64,000 nt of DNA from Thalassospira sp. TSL5-1 (GCF_001907695.1 NZ_KV880637.1:248001-312000), one strand, 5' to 3'; positions 54,050 through 63,273 are shown, counted from the first letter of the stretch. Translations and numbers: made by a program. Notes: a model not told the origin generated them from the sequence alone.

Positions 54050-54544
54050 TTATTTTTGCCGTTTCGGCAGGTCAAAAAGCGATTCCAGCGGCGGATCGGG
54101 GGTGAATTTCACCTTTTTGGTGACGATATAGGTGAAATAGCGGTCAATTCCGATCCGCGCGATCAATAACCGGTCGATCAGGCGTTGATAGGAATCGACA
54201 TCCCGGCACAGAATTTTCAGCATGTAATCCACCCCACCGCCAAGCGCGTAACATTCGATAATTTCGGGAATGTCCTGCACGGCGCGTTCAAAGGTGTCGA
54301 AATCTTCGTGCTGATGATTGCGCAGGGTGACTTCGGTCATCACCAGGGTGGGGCGCGTCAGGGCTTCAAGATTGATGCGGGCATGGTAGCCGGAAATAAC
54401 GCCCAGATCCTCCAGGCGTTTTAACCGTTCCCAGCAGGGACTGGGCGAAAGGTTCACCGCCTCGGCCAGTTTGACCTTGGTGATGCGCCCTTCGCGTTGC
54501 AGCGTGAGCAAGATCTTCAGATCCTGTTCATCAAGCCGGATCAT
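54050..54544 (-). CDS. Lrp/AsnC family regulator of ectoine catabolism (DoeX/AsnC type)
   Basis: 164 residues from ATG 54544, which overlaps the doeB stop (ATGA); the longer frame is excluded by this. Helix-turn-helix DLKILLTLQREGRITKVKLA and SPSPCWERLKRLEDLGVI, then a RAM domain with GVDYMLKILCRDVDSYQ. In other ectoine users an AsnC/Lrp gene follows the eut/doe genes and responds to a degradation intermediate. It is the last gene of this operon. Confidence 0.88.
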   Translation of the reverse strand: MIRLDEQDLKILLTLQREGRITKVKLAEAVNLSPSPCWERLKRLEDLGVISGYHARINLEALTRPTLVMTEVTLRNHQHEDFDTFERAVQDIPEIIECYALGGGVDYMLKILCRDVDSYQRLIDRLLIARIGIDRYFTYIVTKKVKFTPDPPLESLFDLPKRQK

Positions 54545-55542
54545 GCAGGCACCACATCGGCAATGACAGCAAGGCAGTCGCCGGTTTTGATCAGCCCCGG
54601 ATAATGGCGGCACGATAAAATGCCATCGCGCGGTGCCGTATAAACCGTTGCCGGAATGCCTGTGCGTTCGGTGTCATAAATGCGGGCAATGATATCGCCC
54701 TTTTTGACGGTTTCACCCAAATCAACACAGGGCTCAAACAGCCCGGTATTTTCGCTGGCAACAAAACAGCTGCCATCGGGCATATCCAGCATCACGCTTT
54801 TTTCCGGCAGGTCGATTTCGCCAGGCAGAATACCGGCATGGATCAGGAAATTGCGCACGCCACGATCAGAAATGGCAACCCGTTCGGCCGTGGTAGCTCC
54901 ACCGCCGCCCAGTTCCGTGGTGACAAAGGTTTTACCGGCTTCCTCGACAACGGTGTCGAACATGCCAACACTGTCAAGTTCCAGCATCATCATCGAATAG
55001 GGCGCACCAAAGGCCTGCATCGCGGCAACACAGGCGGCTTCCTGTTTTTTGTCGGGCAGGACGTGAACCGCCGCAAAGGGCACAAAATCCAGCGTTTTGC
55101 CGCCGGAGTGCATATCAAGGACAAAGTCGGCCTCGGGCACGAGATAGCGGAAAACGTAATCGGCGATTTTTTCGGTCACGGTACCATTGGGGCGGCCGGG
55201 AAAGGTACGGTTCAGGTTGCCCTTATCAATTGGCGAGGTGCGCGACGCATTTTTAAAGGCCGGATAATTCATCGCCGGCAGAATAATGATGCGGCCGGAA
55301 ATTTCGGTTGCGGCAAGGCTGCTGGCCAGTTTGAACAGCGAAACCGGGCCTTCATATTCATCCCCGTGATTGCCACCGGTCAGAAGGGCGGTGGGACCTT
55401 CGCCGTTTTTAATCACCGTGATGGGAATCATAACGGCACCCCACGCGGAATCGTCACGCGAATAGGGCAGCTTTAAAAAGCCGTGAAAAACCCCGTCAGT
55501 ATCCAGCGGGATGGTCGGGGTGATGGGTGAGGCATGTGTCAT
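54541..55542 (-). CDS. doeB: N-acetyl-L-2,4-diaminobutyrate deacetylase DoeB (EutE)
   Basis: 333 residues, succinylglutamate-desuccinylase/aspartoacylase (M14-like) fold. Zinc ligands: His59 and Glu62 in GGNHGDEYEG and His145 in DMHSGG; the general-base Glu lies in TTELGGGG. It removes the acetyl group from N-alpha-acetyl-diaminobutyrate, the second step of ectoine breakdown. It is 86 bp after doeA with a hairpin between them. Another M14 deacylase is possible by sequence alone, but the neighbours fix it. Confidence 0.92.
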   Translation of the reverse strand: MTHASPITPTIPLDTDGVFHGFLKLPYSRDDSAWGAVMIPITVIKNGEGPTALLTGGNHGDEYEGPVSLFKLASSLAATEISGRIIILPAMNYPAFKNASRTSPIDKGNLNRTFPGRPNGTVTEKIADYVFRYLVPEADFVLDMHSGGKTLDFVPFAAVHVLPDKKQEAACVAAMQAFGAPYSMMMLELDSVGMFDTVVEEAGKTFVTTELGGGGATTAERVAISDRGVRNFLIHAGILPGEIDLPEKSVMLDMPDGSCFVASENTGLFEPCVDLGETVKKGDIIARIYDTERTGIPATVYTAPRDGILSCRHYPGLIKTGDCLAVIADVVPA

Positions 55543-55567
55543 GGGCCGTATCCTTGATGAAAAGGCA

Positions 55568-55592
55568 GGGTTGCCGCGACCTTCGGCAACCC
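55568..55592 (-). other. intercistronic hairpin between doeA and doeB
   Basis: GGGTTGCCG (55568-55576) and CGGCAACCC (55584-55592) form a perfect 9-bp stem with a 7-nt loop. Leftward it runs into CTGCCTTTTC, a weak terminator tail. It may set the relative levels of DoeA and DoeB mRNA. Confidence 0.5.
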
Positions 55593-55628
55593 CGGTGTAT
55601 TACTATGTGAAATCAGATGGCGGAAGTC

Positions 55629-56810
55629 CTAGTTTTTCACAAAAAGCTGACGCGGGAAGTTGGTCAGGGTTTTTGAGCCATGTTCCGTGATCATCAGACT
55701 TTCGGTAATTTCAATGCCCCAGTCCTCGAACCACAGGCCCGGCATGAAATGGAAGGTCATGCCCGGTTCCAGCACGGTGCGGTCGCCGGGGCGCAGGCTC
55801 ATGGTGCGTTCGCCCCAGTCTGGCGGATAGGACAGACCGATGGGGTAGCCACAGCGGCTGTCTTTTTCGATGCCGAATTTTTGCAACACACCAAAAAACG
55901 CCTTGGCGATATCTTCACAGACATTTCCGGGTTTTGCGGCTTCAAGCCCGGCCTGCAAACCTTCGATCAACGCACTTTCCGCATCCAGGAACCGCTGGTC
56001 CGGGTCGCCCAGATAAACGGTACGCGAAAGCGGTGCATGATAGCGTTTGTAACAGCCTGCAATTTCAAAAAACGTTCCCGCATTGTGGGGAATGGGTTTG
56101 TCGTCCCATGTCAGGTGCGGTGCGCTGGCATCCACCCCGGATGGCAGCAGGGGCACAATGGCCGGGTAATCGCCGCCAATGCCCTCAACACCGACAATAC
56201 CGGTACGGTAAATTTCCGCCACCAGCTCGTTTTTCTGCATGCCTGGTTCGACAACTTCAATGATCCGTTCGTGCATGTTTTCCACAATGCGCGCGGCCTG
56301 GCGCATATAGAAAATTTCCTGTTCGGATTTGACAGCACGTTGCCAGTTCACAAGGGCGGTGGCGTCCTTGAAGGTGGCATTGGGCAGATGCGTTTGCAGC
56401 TGCAAATAACAGCGGGCCGAAAAATAGTAATTGTCCAGCTCCACCCCGATATTGCGTGTGCCCCAGCCGCGCGATTCAATGATCTCGGAAAGGTAATCCA
56501 TCGGATGATGGGTGGTGTTTTGCACAAAATAGTCGGGATAGGGGATGATCCGGTCATGGGTCATGTAAACGGTGCGTTTTGCCCCGTTTGAATCCTGTGA
56601 TCGCCCATACCAGATGGGGTCATCCTCGATCGGGATCAGGACACATTGATGCACATAAAACGACCAGCCGTCATAGCCGGTAAGCCAGGCCATGTTTGAA
56701 GGATCGGTCACGATCAAAAGATCAATGCCCTTTTCGATCATGGCTTTTTTGGTTTTATCCAGCCGCACGGCATATTCTTCGCGCGTAAAATTCAATTCAA
56801 CCTGGCTCAT
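55629..56810 (-). CDS. doeA: ectoine hydrolase DoeA (EutD)
   Basis: 393 residues, M24 (pita-bread) fold with a creatinase-type N-terminal domain (1-160). It opens the ectoine ring to N-acetyl-diaminobutyrate. Residues near the active site include EIAGCYKRYHAPLSRTVYLG, FHFMPGLWFEDWGIEITES and GIGGDYPAIVPLLPSG, the family signatures. Start ATG 56810. It follows eutC by 31 bp. Creatinase or proline dipeptidase is excluded by the neighbours and the HAPLSRT motif. Confidence 0.93.
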   Translation of the reverse strand: MSQVELNFTREEYAVRLDKTKKAMIEKGIDLLIVTDPSNMAWLTGYDGWSFYVHQCVLIPIEDDPIWYGRSQDSNGAKRTVYMTHDRIIPYPDYFVQNTTHHPMDYLSEIIESRGWGTRNIGVELDNYYFSARCYLQLQTHLPNATFKDATALVNWQRAVKSEQEIFYMRQAARIVENMHERIIEVVEPGMQKNELVAEIYRTGIVGVEGIGGDYPAIVPLLPSGVDASAPHLTWDDKPIPHNAGTFFEIAGCYKRYHAPLSRTVYLGDPDQRFLDAESALIEGLQAGLEAAKPGNVCEDIAKAFFGVLQKFGIEKDSRCGYPIGLSYPPDWGERTMSLRPGDRTVLEPGMTFHFMPGLWFEDWGIEITESLMITEHGSKTLTNFPRQLFVKN

Positions 56811-56841
56811 TGCAGGCCTCCAAAGCAGGGCAGCGCCCTAA

Positions 56842-57834
56842 TCAGGAAACGATCTCGGTGCCAGCATTTGATGCGTCGCATCTTTGCCGGGCGAGGGTGG
56901 CGATAGCGGTGTCCTGGACACCTGTTCCGGTCAGGTCGCAATACGTGATCTGCCGGGCGTCACTGCGCCCTGTCGCCAATCCGGCAATGACCTGACCAAG
57001 TTCTGTCTGGCAGCTTTTGGCATCGGCAAGCCCGGCATCAATGGCATGATGAAGTTCACCAAGAATGCGGCACTGTGCCGTGCTGTCGCAGACATAAAGA
57101 TCTGCCCTGGTAAACAGGGCCGGATCAATTTCGTTTTTATGTTCGGCATCCGAACCCATTGCCGTCACATGGGTGCCCGGGGCAATCCAGTCGGCCTGTA
57201 AAATTGGGCTTCGGGCCGGGGTGGTGGTCACCACGATGTCGGCCCCGTCGCAGGCGGCCTTGCCATTGTCGGTGGCGGAAACCACGATGCCCAAATCGCG
57301 GCTGAGGTCGCGGGCGGCTTTTTCCGCCTTGGCAATATCGCGCCCCCAAATCGTGGCCGTGGTGATGGGCCGCACCAGCGCAAGGGCGGCCAGTTGCAAC
57401 CGGGCCTGAACACCGGTGCCAAAAATGGCAGCGTGGCTGGCATCCTTGCGGGCGAGATGGCGGGCTGCAACACCCCCGGCCGCAGCCGTGCGAATATCGG
57501 TCAAATAGCCATTATCAAGCAAAACCGCCTCAAGAAGCCCGGTTTTGGCGGAAAACAGGTTCATCAAGCCATTGACCGACGGCAGGCCCAGCTTTGGGTT
57601 GTCAAAAAAGCCGGGGCTGATTTTGATGGCAAAGCTGTCTACTCCCGGTACATAGGCGGTTTTGACATCAACCTCGCCGTTATGATCCTCGATATCCAGG
57701 CGAAGGATCGGCGGCATGCGCACATCCTGTGTTGCCAGGGCATGGAATGCCTCTTCCACGCATTTGATGGCATCAAGGTCCAGGGTGATAACGTTGCGCA
57801 ATTCGCTTTCGGTCAGAATCCGGATTTTGGGCAT
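56842..57834 (-). CDS. eutC: ectoine utilization protein EutC (ornithine cyclodeaminase/mu-crystallin family)
   Basis: 330 residues. Substrate-side N-terminal half with VKTAYVPGVDSFAIKISPG, then a Rossmann domain AAIFGTGVQARLQLAAL and IVVTTTPARSPIL. NAD-dependent family. In ectoine users EutC is thought to work with EutB, perhaps to interconvert hydroxyectoine-derived products; the reaction is not proven. It is 3 bp after eutB and overlaps none. Confidence 0.9.
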   Translation of the reverse strand: MPKIRILTESELRNVITLDLDAIKCVEEAFHALATQDVRMPPILRLDIEDHNGEVDVKTAYVPGVDSFAIKISPGFFDNPKLGLPSVNGLMNLFSAKTGLLEAVLLDNGYLTDIRTAAAGGVAARHLARKDASHAAIFGTGVQARLQLAALALVRPITTATIWGRDIAKAEKAARDLSRDLGIVVSATDNGKAACDGADIVVTTTPARSPILQADWIAPGTHVTAMGSDAEHKNEIDPALFTRADLYVCDSTAQCRILGELHHAIDAGLADAKSCQTELGQVIAGLATGRSDARQITYCDLTGTGVQDTAIATLARQRCDASNAGTEIVS

Positions 57835-57837
57835 GAT

Positions 57838-58866
57838 TTAGTATCCCTCTGAACTGGATGCTGTGTTTGCCTGTTCTGCCTCTTTGGCAAGGTCAACATC
57901 TTCGCCACCAATGATGCGGCGATGCAGCCCCATATCGATATTGCAGCCGGTGCTAAGCACCACCGTGCGACCGGGATTATCAATCAATCCGGCGCGAAGG
58001 GCGGCAATGCCCACGGCGGCGGCCCCTTCAATAACCTGTTGGTCATCGACATAGGCCGCACGTATGCCATCGGCAATCTGGGATTCGTTAACCAGAACAA
58101 AATCGTCGGTCAAATCGCCGCACATATCGAATGTGTAAAGGTTGTTTTCACCAATACCGCCCCCCAGGCTGTCGGCCAGGCTGGGCCATTCGCGTACTGA
58201 CGTCGGTTTGCCTGCTTGCAGGCTTTCGATCATGGCGCAACCGCGCTCCATCGAAATGCCAACAACCCGAATGGCCGGGTTGATTGATTTCGCCGCCAGC
58301 GCCACCCCGGCCAGAAGCCCCCCGCCCGAAAGCGGGACCAGCAGGGTGTCGGCATCGGGCAGTTGTTCCAGTATTTCAACGCCCAGCGTGCCCTGACCGG
58401 CAATCACATCGGCATGGTCAAAGGGCGGCAACATGATCATGCCTTCATCATGAACCAGGCGATCAACTTCCTTTTGGGCTTCGTCCTGGGACTGGCCAGA
58501 AATAACAATTTCGGCCCCTTGGGCACGGATGCCTTCGACTTTGTTTTGCGGGACAAGTTCCGACATGCAAATGACGGCGCGCACTCCGGTATTGCGGGCG
58601 GCATTGGCAAGCGCACGGCCATAATTGCCGGTGGAAACACCGACAACACCTTTGGCCTTTTCATCGTCATTCAGGCTTAAAACGGCATTCGCCGCCCCGC
58701 GCAGTTTGAAGCTGCCGGTATATTGCTGATGTTCGCATTTCAGCCACACCGGGCTTCCGACATGATCAGAAAGGCTTTGGCTGGGGCGAAGGGGTGTATT
58801 TATCACATGTCCGGCGATGCGCTTGCGGGCTGCAAGGATATCGCCAAGGGTGATCGGCTCTTTCAT
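57838..58866 (-). CDS. eutB: ectoine utilization protein EutB (threonine dehydratase-like, PLP)
   Basis: 342 residues, fold-type II PLP enzyme. PLP Lys54 in YTGSFKLRGAANAV, glycine-rich phosphate loop LLVPLSGGGLLAGVALA, and the substrate Asn/Ser region SVGNYGRALANAAR-like (VSTGNYGRALAN). In hydroxyectoine users EutB with EutC is proposed to remove the hydroxyl from the hydroxyectoine breakdown product. Threonine/serine dehydratase is the sequence-based alternative. Confidence 0.9.
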   Translation of the reverse strand: MKEPITLGDILAARKRIAGHVINTPLRPSQSLSDHVGSPVWLKCEHQQYTGSFKLRGAANAVLSLNDDEKAKGVVGVSTGNYGRALANAARNTGVRAVICMSELVPQNKVEGIRAQGAEIVISGQSQDEAQKEVDRLVHDEGMIMLPPFDHADVIAGQGTLGVEILEQLPDADTLLVPLSGGGLLAGVALAAKSINPAIRVVGISMERGCAMIESLQAGKPTSVREWPSLADSLGGGIGENNLYTFDMCGDLTDDFVLVNESQIADGIRAAYVDDQQVIEGAAAVGIAALRAGLIDNPGRTVVLSTGCNIDMGLHRRIIGGEDVDLAKEAEQANTASSSEGY

Positions 58867-58880
58867 TGCGACCTCGTTGC

Positions 58881-59663
58881 TTAGGCGGTTGGTGGTGTAT
58901 GGTCAAACAGGCTGCCAAATCCTGTGATCGGTTTTTTGTAATTCAGCAGGTTCAGGGCGTGCCAGATCAGGGCCTGATTGCTGGTAATCACCGGCTTGCC
59001 CAAAAGCTGTTCGGTGCGCTGCGCAATTTCGGCGGCACGGATGGCGGTGCAGGAAATAAATACGGCATCGGCATCATCGGTATTGGCCTTAAGGGCACCT
59101 GCCATCAGCACATCGGGCGGGATGGCGGTCATATCCGGGTCATTTTCCAGCCCGAACCCCAAAACATTTGTCAGTTCAAACCCCTGTTCGGCAAAGCCGG
59201 TTGCGACGGCGGCTGTCACATCGAGGCTATAGGGGGCGACAATGGCAATTTTTTGCGCCTTGATGGTGCGGAGCGCTGTGTGCGAAGCCAATAGCGGATT
59301 TGTGACTTTGCAGCCCGGCATGCCTTCCTGGATCAGGGCGGCAATCCGGTCTGATCCGTTGATCACCGTGCCGGATGTACAGCCGAAAATGGCAACATCA
59401 ATGCCAAAGCCAGGCAAAAGCGTGCGGGCCGCGCGTGGTAAATCATCGGCCATCGCCCGCAGGCTATCGACTGTGATGGGGTTGGCATTGGCAATGCGGG
59501 TGGTGAACAGGCGCACATCCGTTGGCAGGATATGGCGCAGGTCATCTTCACTGTTAAAATCGGTTGCCAGCGTGATCAGCCCAACCCGTCCAGCAGGGCC
59601 CACCGGGTCGGGTTTGTAGCTGATATTGGCCAGCTCTGGTGTGATGCCGGTAATCGCTGACAT
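58881..59663 (-). CDS. eutA: ectoine utilization protein EutA (Asp/Glu/hydantoin racemase family)
   Basis: 260 residues. The two racemase Cys are in FGCTSGTVI and ISCTAIRAAEI. This fold racemises amino acids without PLP. In the eut cluster it is proposed to change the stereochemistry of the ring-opening product. ATG 59663. It is 14 bp before eutB. The related maleate isomerase (also a two-Cys enzyme) is the nearest alternative. A hairpin separates it from uehC. Confidence 0.9.
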   Translation of the reverse strand: MSAITGITPELANISYKPDPVGPAGRVGLITLATDFNSEDDLRHILPTDVRLFTTRIANANPITVDSLRAMADDLPRAARTLLPGFGIDVAIFGCTSGTVINGSDRIAALIQEGMPGCKVTNPLLASHTALRTIKAQKIAIVAPYSLDVTAAVATGFAEQGFELTNVLGFGLENDPDMTAIPPDVLMAGALKANTDDADAVFISCTAIRAAEIAQRTEQLLGKPVITSNQALIWHALNLLNYKKPITGFGSLFDHTPPTA

Positions 59664-59716
59664 CGTTTTTATGCTCCGTTAAAACAGTAACGTCATTGCC
59701 AAGGCCGAAATCCGGG

Positions 59717-59749
59717 GTTTCCGCCCCGGTTTCTTGACGGGGCGGAAAC
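59717..59749 (-). other. strong hairpin between uehC and eutA
   Basis: A perfect 12-bp stem (GTTTCCGCCCCG, 59717-59728, with CGGGGCGGAAAC, 59738-59749) lies 4 bp past the uehC stop, with no T run on either strand. It is better placed to stabilise or process the transporter mRNA than to terminate it. Confidence 0.55.
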
Positions 59750-59753
59750 TGTC

Positions 59754-61037
59754 TTAACGGAAGGCGGTTTCAGGCAGGAAGGTTGCGATCTGCGGGAAGA
59801 AAATCAGCAGCACCGCCACCAGCAACAGCATGCAGATAAAGGGTGGTGTGCCCTTGATGACTTCGGCATAGGGTCGCCTGAAGATGGCGATGGCTGTGAA
59901 AATATCGCAGCCAAAGGGCGGCGTTGCCGACCCGATGGCGACTTGCAATGTCACCAGCGTCCCGACCAGAATGGGGTCAATTCCGGCATTGTTGACCAGC
60001 GGCATGAAGATCGGCGTTAACACCAGAATGACCACAATCGGGTCAACAAACATGCAGCCAATGAAGAATGCGATCGAGATGGCAAACAGGATGGTGTAAG
60101 GACCGGCAGTATCAAGGGCCAGTGCCCCGATCACCGCCTGCGGGATCTGGGCGAACGAAATGACAAACGAAAATGTCGTGCCCGCACCCACCAGAATGAA
60201 CACAACTGCCGTAATCAGCCCGGTGGAACGGGCAATTTCAAGAAGTTCGTGCCATTTGACGGACCGAAAAATGATGACTTCAAGAATGATGGCATAAATC
60301 ACGGAGACAGCGGCAACTTCGGTCGGGCTGACCCAGCCCAGATAAATGCCACCAACAATCAGCACCGGGAACATGATGGCGGGCCCGGCATTAATCACGG
60401 CCTTGCCACGTTCAAGCCAGGTACGGCGCGGGATGGTGGGAATATCGTTGCGTTTGGCGTACCAGACCGAATAGGCCGAAAACAGCAGCAAAATCAGCAC
60501 ACCCGGGCCAATCCCGGCAATAAACAGTTCGCCAATGGATACTTTGCCCACCACGCCAAATACGATCATGCCAATCGATGGCGGGATCAGAAAGGCAATG
60601 TCGCTGGCATTAATAATCAATGCCATTGTGAAGCTGTCTTTATAACCGGCTTCGAGCATTTTGGGGCGCAGCGGGCCGCCCATTGCCACCACGGTGGCCT
60701 GGGTGGAACCCGAAACCGCGCCAAACAGGGTACAGCCAAGGGCGGTTGTGACCGCAAGGCCGCCGCGGACATGGCCAACAAAGGTCATGGCAAGGTCGAT
60801 CAGGCGGCTTGCCGTGTGACCCTTGGTCACAATATCGGCGGCAAAAATGAACATCGGCACCGCGATCAATGCGACAGGGCTGATGCCACTGACCATTTGC
60901 TGAATGATGATCTGGTGCGGAATGGGCATGAAAAATGCAAAGGCAATAACGCTGGCCGATGCAAGCGGTACCATCATGGGGAAGCCCAGCAACAGCAGGC
61001 CCAGCATGACAATGATGATTGTTGTCCCTAAATCCAT
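59754..61037 (-). CDS. uehC: TRAP transporter large permease UehC (DctM family)
   Basis: 427 residues, about 12 spans. DctM landmarks: TIIIVMLGLLLLGFPMMVPL, AVSGSTQATVVAMGG (substrate loop), MALIINASDIAFLIPPSIGM, and a C-terminal GSATPPFGCDIF. It forms the ion-coupled translocation subunit of the ectoine TRAP transporter with UehB and the periplasmic UehA. ATG 61037, 12 bp after uehB. Confidence 0.93.
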   Translation of the reverse strand: MDLGTTIIIVMLGLLLLGFPMMVPLASASVIAFAFFMPIPHQIIIQQMVSGISPVALIAVPMFIFAADIVTKGHTASRLIDLAMTFVGHVRGGLAVTTALGCTLFGAVSGSTQATVVAMGGPLRPKMLEAGYKDSFTMALIINASDIAFLIPPSIGMIVFGVVGKVSIGELFIAGIGPGVLILLLFSAYSVWYAKRNDIPTIPRRTWLERGKAVINAGPAIMFPVLIVGGIYLGWVSPTEVAAVSVIYAIILEVIIFRSVKWHELLEIARSTGLITAVVFILVGAGTTFSFVISFAQIPQAVIGALALDTAGPYTILFAISIAFFIGCMFVDPIVVILVLTPIFMPLVNNAGIDPILVGTLVTLQVAIGSATPPFGCDIFTAIAIFRRPYAEVIKGTPPFICMLLLVAVLLIFFPQIATFLPETAFR

Positions 61038-61049
61038 TTTCCTGCCCCC

Positions 61050-61634
61050 TTAAAGATGCGTATCAAGGTTGTCGTCATACGTATCCTCGACACGGTAAGA
61101 CAGGTGGACGCCTGGCTTGAGAAGGTTGGTCAGGGCCGCAAGGACAAACTGGATGCCGGTAACAGTCAGGCCGAAAGGCACGATCAGCACCGTGTAATAC
61201 ATGGGAATGCGCAAGGATGGGGTCAGGCGGTTGGTTTTGATCAGTCCGGCAACATAATCGATTGAGTAATAAGCCAGAATGAACAACAGGGTCGCCGTTC
61301 CAAGCGAAACGATGATCATCAGGATCTTGCTGGCAGCCGGTCCCAGCATGTCGGAAAAGGCCGACATGCGAATATGACGCCCCATGCGTGCCGCTTCCGA
61401 AATGCCGACAAAGGTGACAAGAATGATGAGGAACGTATTGAGTTCCTCGGAGAAAAACAGGCTGGAACTGAACGCCAGGCGGGCAATAACATTGGCAACC
61501 GTGTTGATTGCCATGATGATGATGCTCCAGCCGAGCAATTGGCGTTCGACGACCGAGAGCCAGTCATCAATTTTTCTGAGTACATGTAGCGCCGTGCGAG
61601 ATTGCACCGGCGCTTCACCGTCTGATCCAGACAT
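61050..61634 (-). CDS. uehB: TRAP transporter small permease UehB (DctQ family)
   Basis: 194 residues from ATG 61634 (AAGGAGG, 4-nt spacing); the frame extends 23 codons upstream without this. Four spans, with the DctQ signature SEELNTFLIILVTFVGISE and KTNRLTPSLRIPM. It joins UehC in the membrane complex. It is preceded by 151 bp after enuR, containing a near-copy of the 21-bp motif found upstream of uehA. Confidence 0.9.
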   Translation of the reverse strand: MSGSDGEAPVQSRTALHVLRKIDDWLSVVERQLLGWSIIIMAINTVANVIARLAFSSSLFFSEELNTFLIILVTFVGISEAARMGRHIRMSAFSDMLGPAASKILMIIVSLGTATLLFILAYYSIDYVAGLIKTNRLTPSLRIPMYYTVLIVPFGLTVTGIQFVLAALTNLLKPGVHLSYRVEDTYDDNLDTHL

Positions 61635-61765
61635 ACGACCTCCTTGCTGCGTGTGCGAGACATTAATTTGGAACGCGTTGTTATACGAACGGTTCCCTCC
61701 CACGGTTATTCAGCCTGCTTCACGCTGGAGTTCAGAATAGAAACGTGTTGGAACGGTTCAATGTA

Positions 61766-61786
61766 ATTTTTGTGTCATGACAAAAT
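61766..61786. promoter_or_regulatory. candidate EnuR operator, site 1 (near uehB)
   Basis: The 21-bp ATTTTTGTGTCATGACAAAA(T) lies at the 3' end of enuR, 132-152 bp before the uehB ATG. It is an imperfect inverted repeat (arms ATTTTTGT and ACAAAAT) with a TGTCATGACA core. Site 2 at 63253-63273 shares both arms and the ATGA. The site spacing from uehB fits an operator or upstream promoter region. Confidence 0.5.
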
Positions 61787-63183
61787 CAGTACATGACATC
61801 GAACGCATGTACACCGGGCATCTGCTCCATTGTATGGCGGATTTGCATGAGCCCGCGATGCAGGCTGGGGGTATCGATGGCACCACCAACACAAACACGA
61901 ATGGCATTGGGTCTTTTGACCTTCACGGTCATGAACGGGTCGGAAATGGTAACGGCGACGCCGTTTTTCCGCAATTCGGAGGCAAACCATTCCTCCTGCC
62001 AGTGTTCGGGAATACGGACCCAGGCAGAAAGCGAGGTGGGATGATGACGCACCACGGCATCGCCCAATATCTCGGCAACGAGGCTTTGGCGTTCGCGCAT
62101 CAGGGCACGCTGTACGGTCACGGCCTGGTCTACAACACCATCCTCGATCCAGCGTGCGCCGATTTCGGCAAGCAAGGGTGTGCCCATCCAGCCCGTCACG
62201 CGCAAGACACTGCTGGCACGAATCGACAGGTGTTTGGGCACCACAAGGTAGCCCGTTCGTAAGCCTGGCATGACGATTTTGGTCAGGCTTGAAACATGGA
62301 AACCCAATTGCGGGATGAAACTGGTGACAGGCGGAAGGTTTTGTTCCAGAAGCGGGCGGTAAACATCATCCTCGATCACGTAAACGCCATGCTGACTGGC
62401 AATTTCGGCGATGCGTTTGCGCCGTTCCAGCCCCATCAGGCAGTTGGTGGGGTTGGTATAAACCGGAGTGATGACAAGGGCGCGAATGGCGCGTTGCTGG
62501 CATTCGCGTTCAAAGGCATCGGGTAAAATGCCTTCGTCATCGGTGGGCAGGGCAGCCAGCTTGAAACGTAAAACACTGGCGGTGCCGATCACACCATGAT
62601 CGGTCAGGCTTTCGGTTAAAACCACGTCATCAGGCTGCACGATGGAAGCAAGGGCAATGAAAACGCCCTGTGCCGCGCCATTGGTGATGATGGTGTGTGA
62701 CGGGTCCGCACTCAGGCCCATGCCAGCCAGCCAGTTCACCCCGACTTCGCGGTGATAATCAAAACCGGCGACCGGACGGCAGCTTTCCATCCAGGGGTGG
62801 TGTGGTTCTTCGGCCAGGCGCTGGTGCATTTGCCGGGACAGGTCATTGTGAAAATCGGTATAGGCGGCACGCACAATCGACAAATCGATCAGGTCGGGCT
62901 GGCGATTATCAAGGATAAAAGAGGCTGCCCGGTCGGTCAGCCGTGCCTGGACAAAGGTGCCGCGCCGACGTTCGGACCGCAAATATCCCTGGCGTTCAAC
63001 CTCTTTATAGGCGGCACTGACGGTCTGCACGCTGACTTTCAGGTGATAGGCAAGGTCACGGTGGGTCGGCATTCGCACGCCATGGCGCAAGCGACCGGAC
63101 TCGATATCGGTAATGATTGCTTCGACCAGCGCCTTGTATTTTGGGCCTGTGTCGCCACTCAGGTCAGTCGTCGGTAGCCACAT
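61786..63183 (-). CDS. enuR: EnuR, MocR-type (GntR/aminotransferase) regulator of ectoine catabolism
   Basis: 465 residues. The N-terminal GntR winged helix has YKALVEAIITDIESGRLRHG and TVSAAYKEVERQGYLRSERR. The C-terminal aminotransferase-like domain binds PLP through the Lys in SSLTKIVMPGLRTGYL. EnuR of marine bacteria represses ueh/eut genes and is released by a diaminobutyrate derivative that forms a Schiff base with PLP. ATG 63183. It separates uehA (divergent) from uehBC; canonical clusters keep uehABC contiguous. Confidence 0.92.
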   Translation of the reverse strand: MWLPTTDLSGDTGPKYKALVEAIITDIESGRLRHGVRMPTHRDLAYHLKVSVQTVSAAYKEVERQGYLRSERRRGTFVQARLTDRAASFILDNRQPDLIDLSIVRAAYTDFHNDLSRQMHQRLAEEPHHPWMESCRPVAGFDYHREVGVNWLAGMGLSADPSHTIITNGAAQGVFIALASIVQPDDVVLTESLTDHGVIGTASVLRFKLAALPTDDEGILPDAFERECQQRAIRALVITPVYTNPTNCLMGLERRKRIAEIASQHGVYVIEDDVYRPLLEQNLPPVTSFIPQLGFHVSSLTKIVMPGLRTGYLVVPKHLSIRASSVLRVTGWMGTPLLAEIGARWIEDGVVDQAVTVQRALMRERQSLVAEILGDAVVRHHPTSLSAWVRIPEHWQEEWFASELRKNGVAVTISDPFMTVKVKRPNAIRVCVGGAIDTPSLHRGLMQIRHTMEQMPGVHAFDVMY

Positions 63184-63252
63184 TTTGCTCGTTCCACCCT
63201 GTGTTTTGCCGTTAGCCTAACATGGTCGGGTGGCTTTTGGGTAGGTTGTTGT

Positions 63253-63273
63253 ATTTTTGTCATGAAACAAAAT
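63253..63273. promoter_or_regulatory. candidate EnuR operator, site 2 (between enuR and uehA)
   Basis: ATTTTTGTCATGAAACAAAA(T), a 21-bp inverted repeat with arms ATTTTTGT and ACAAAAT around CATGA. It shares both arms with site 1 at 61766-61786. It lies 70 bp from the enuR start and about 130 bp from uehA, just upstream of a possible TTGACC -35 (63279-63284). It should affect both divergent genes. Confidence 0.55.
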
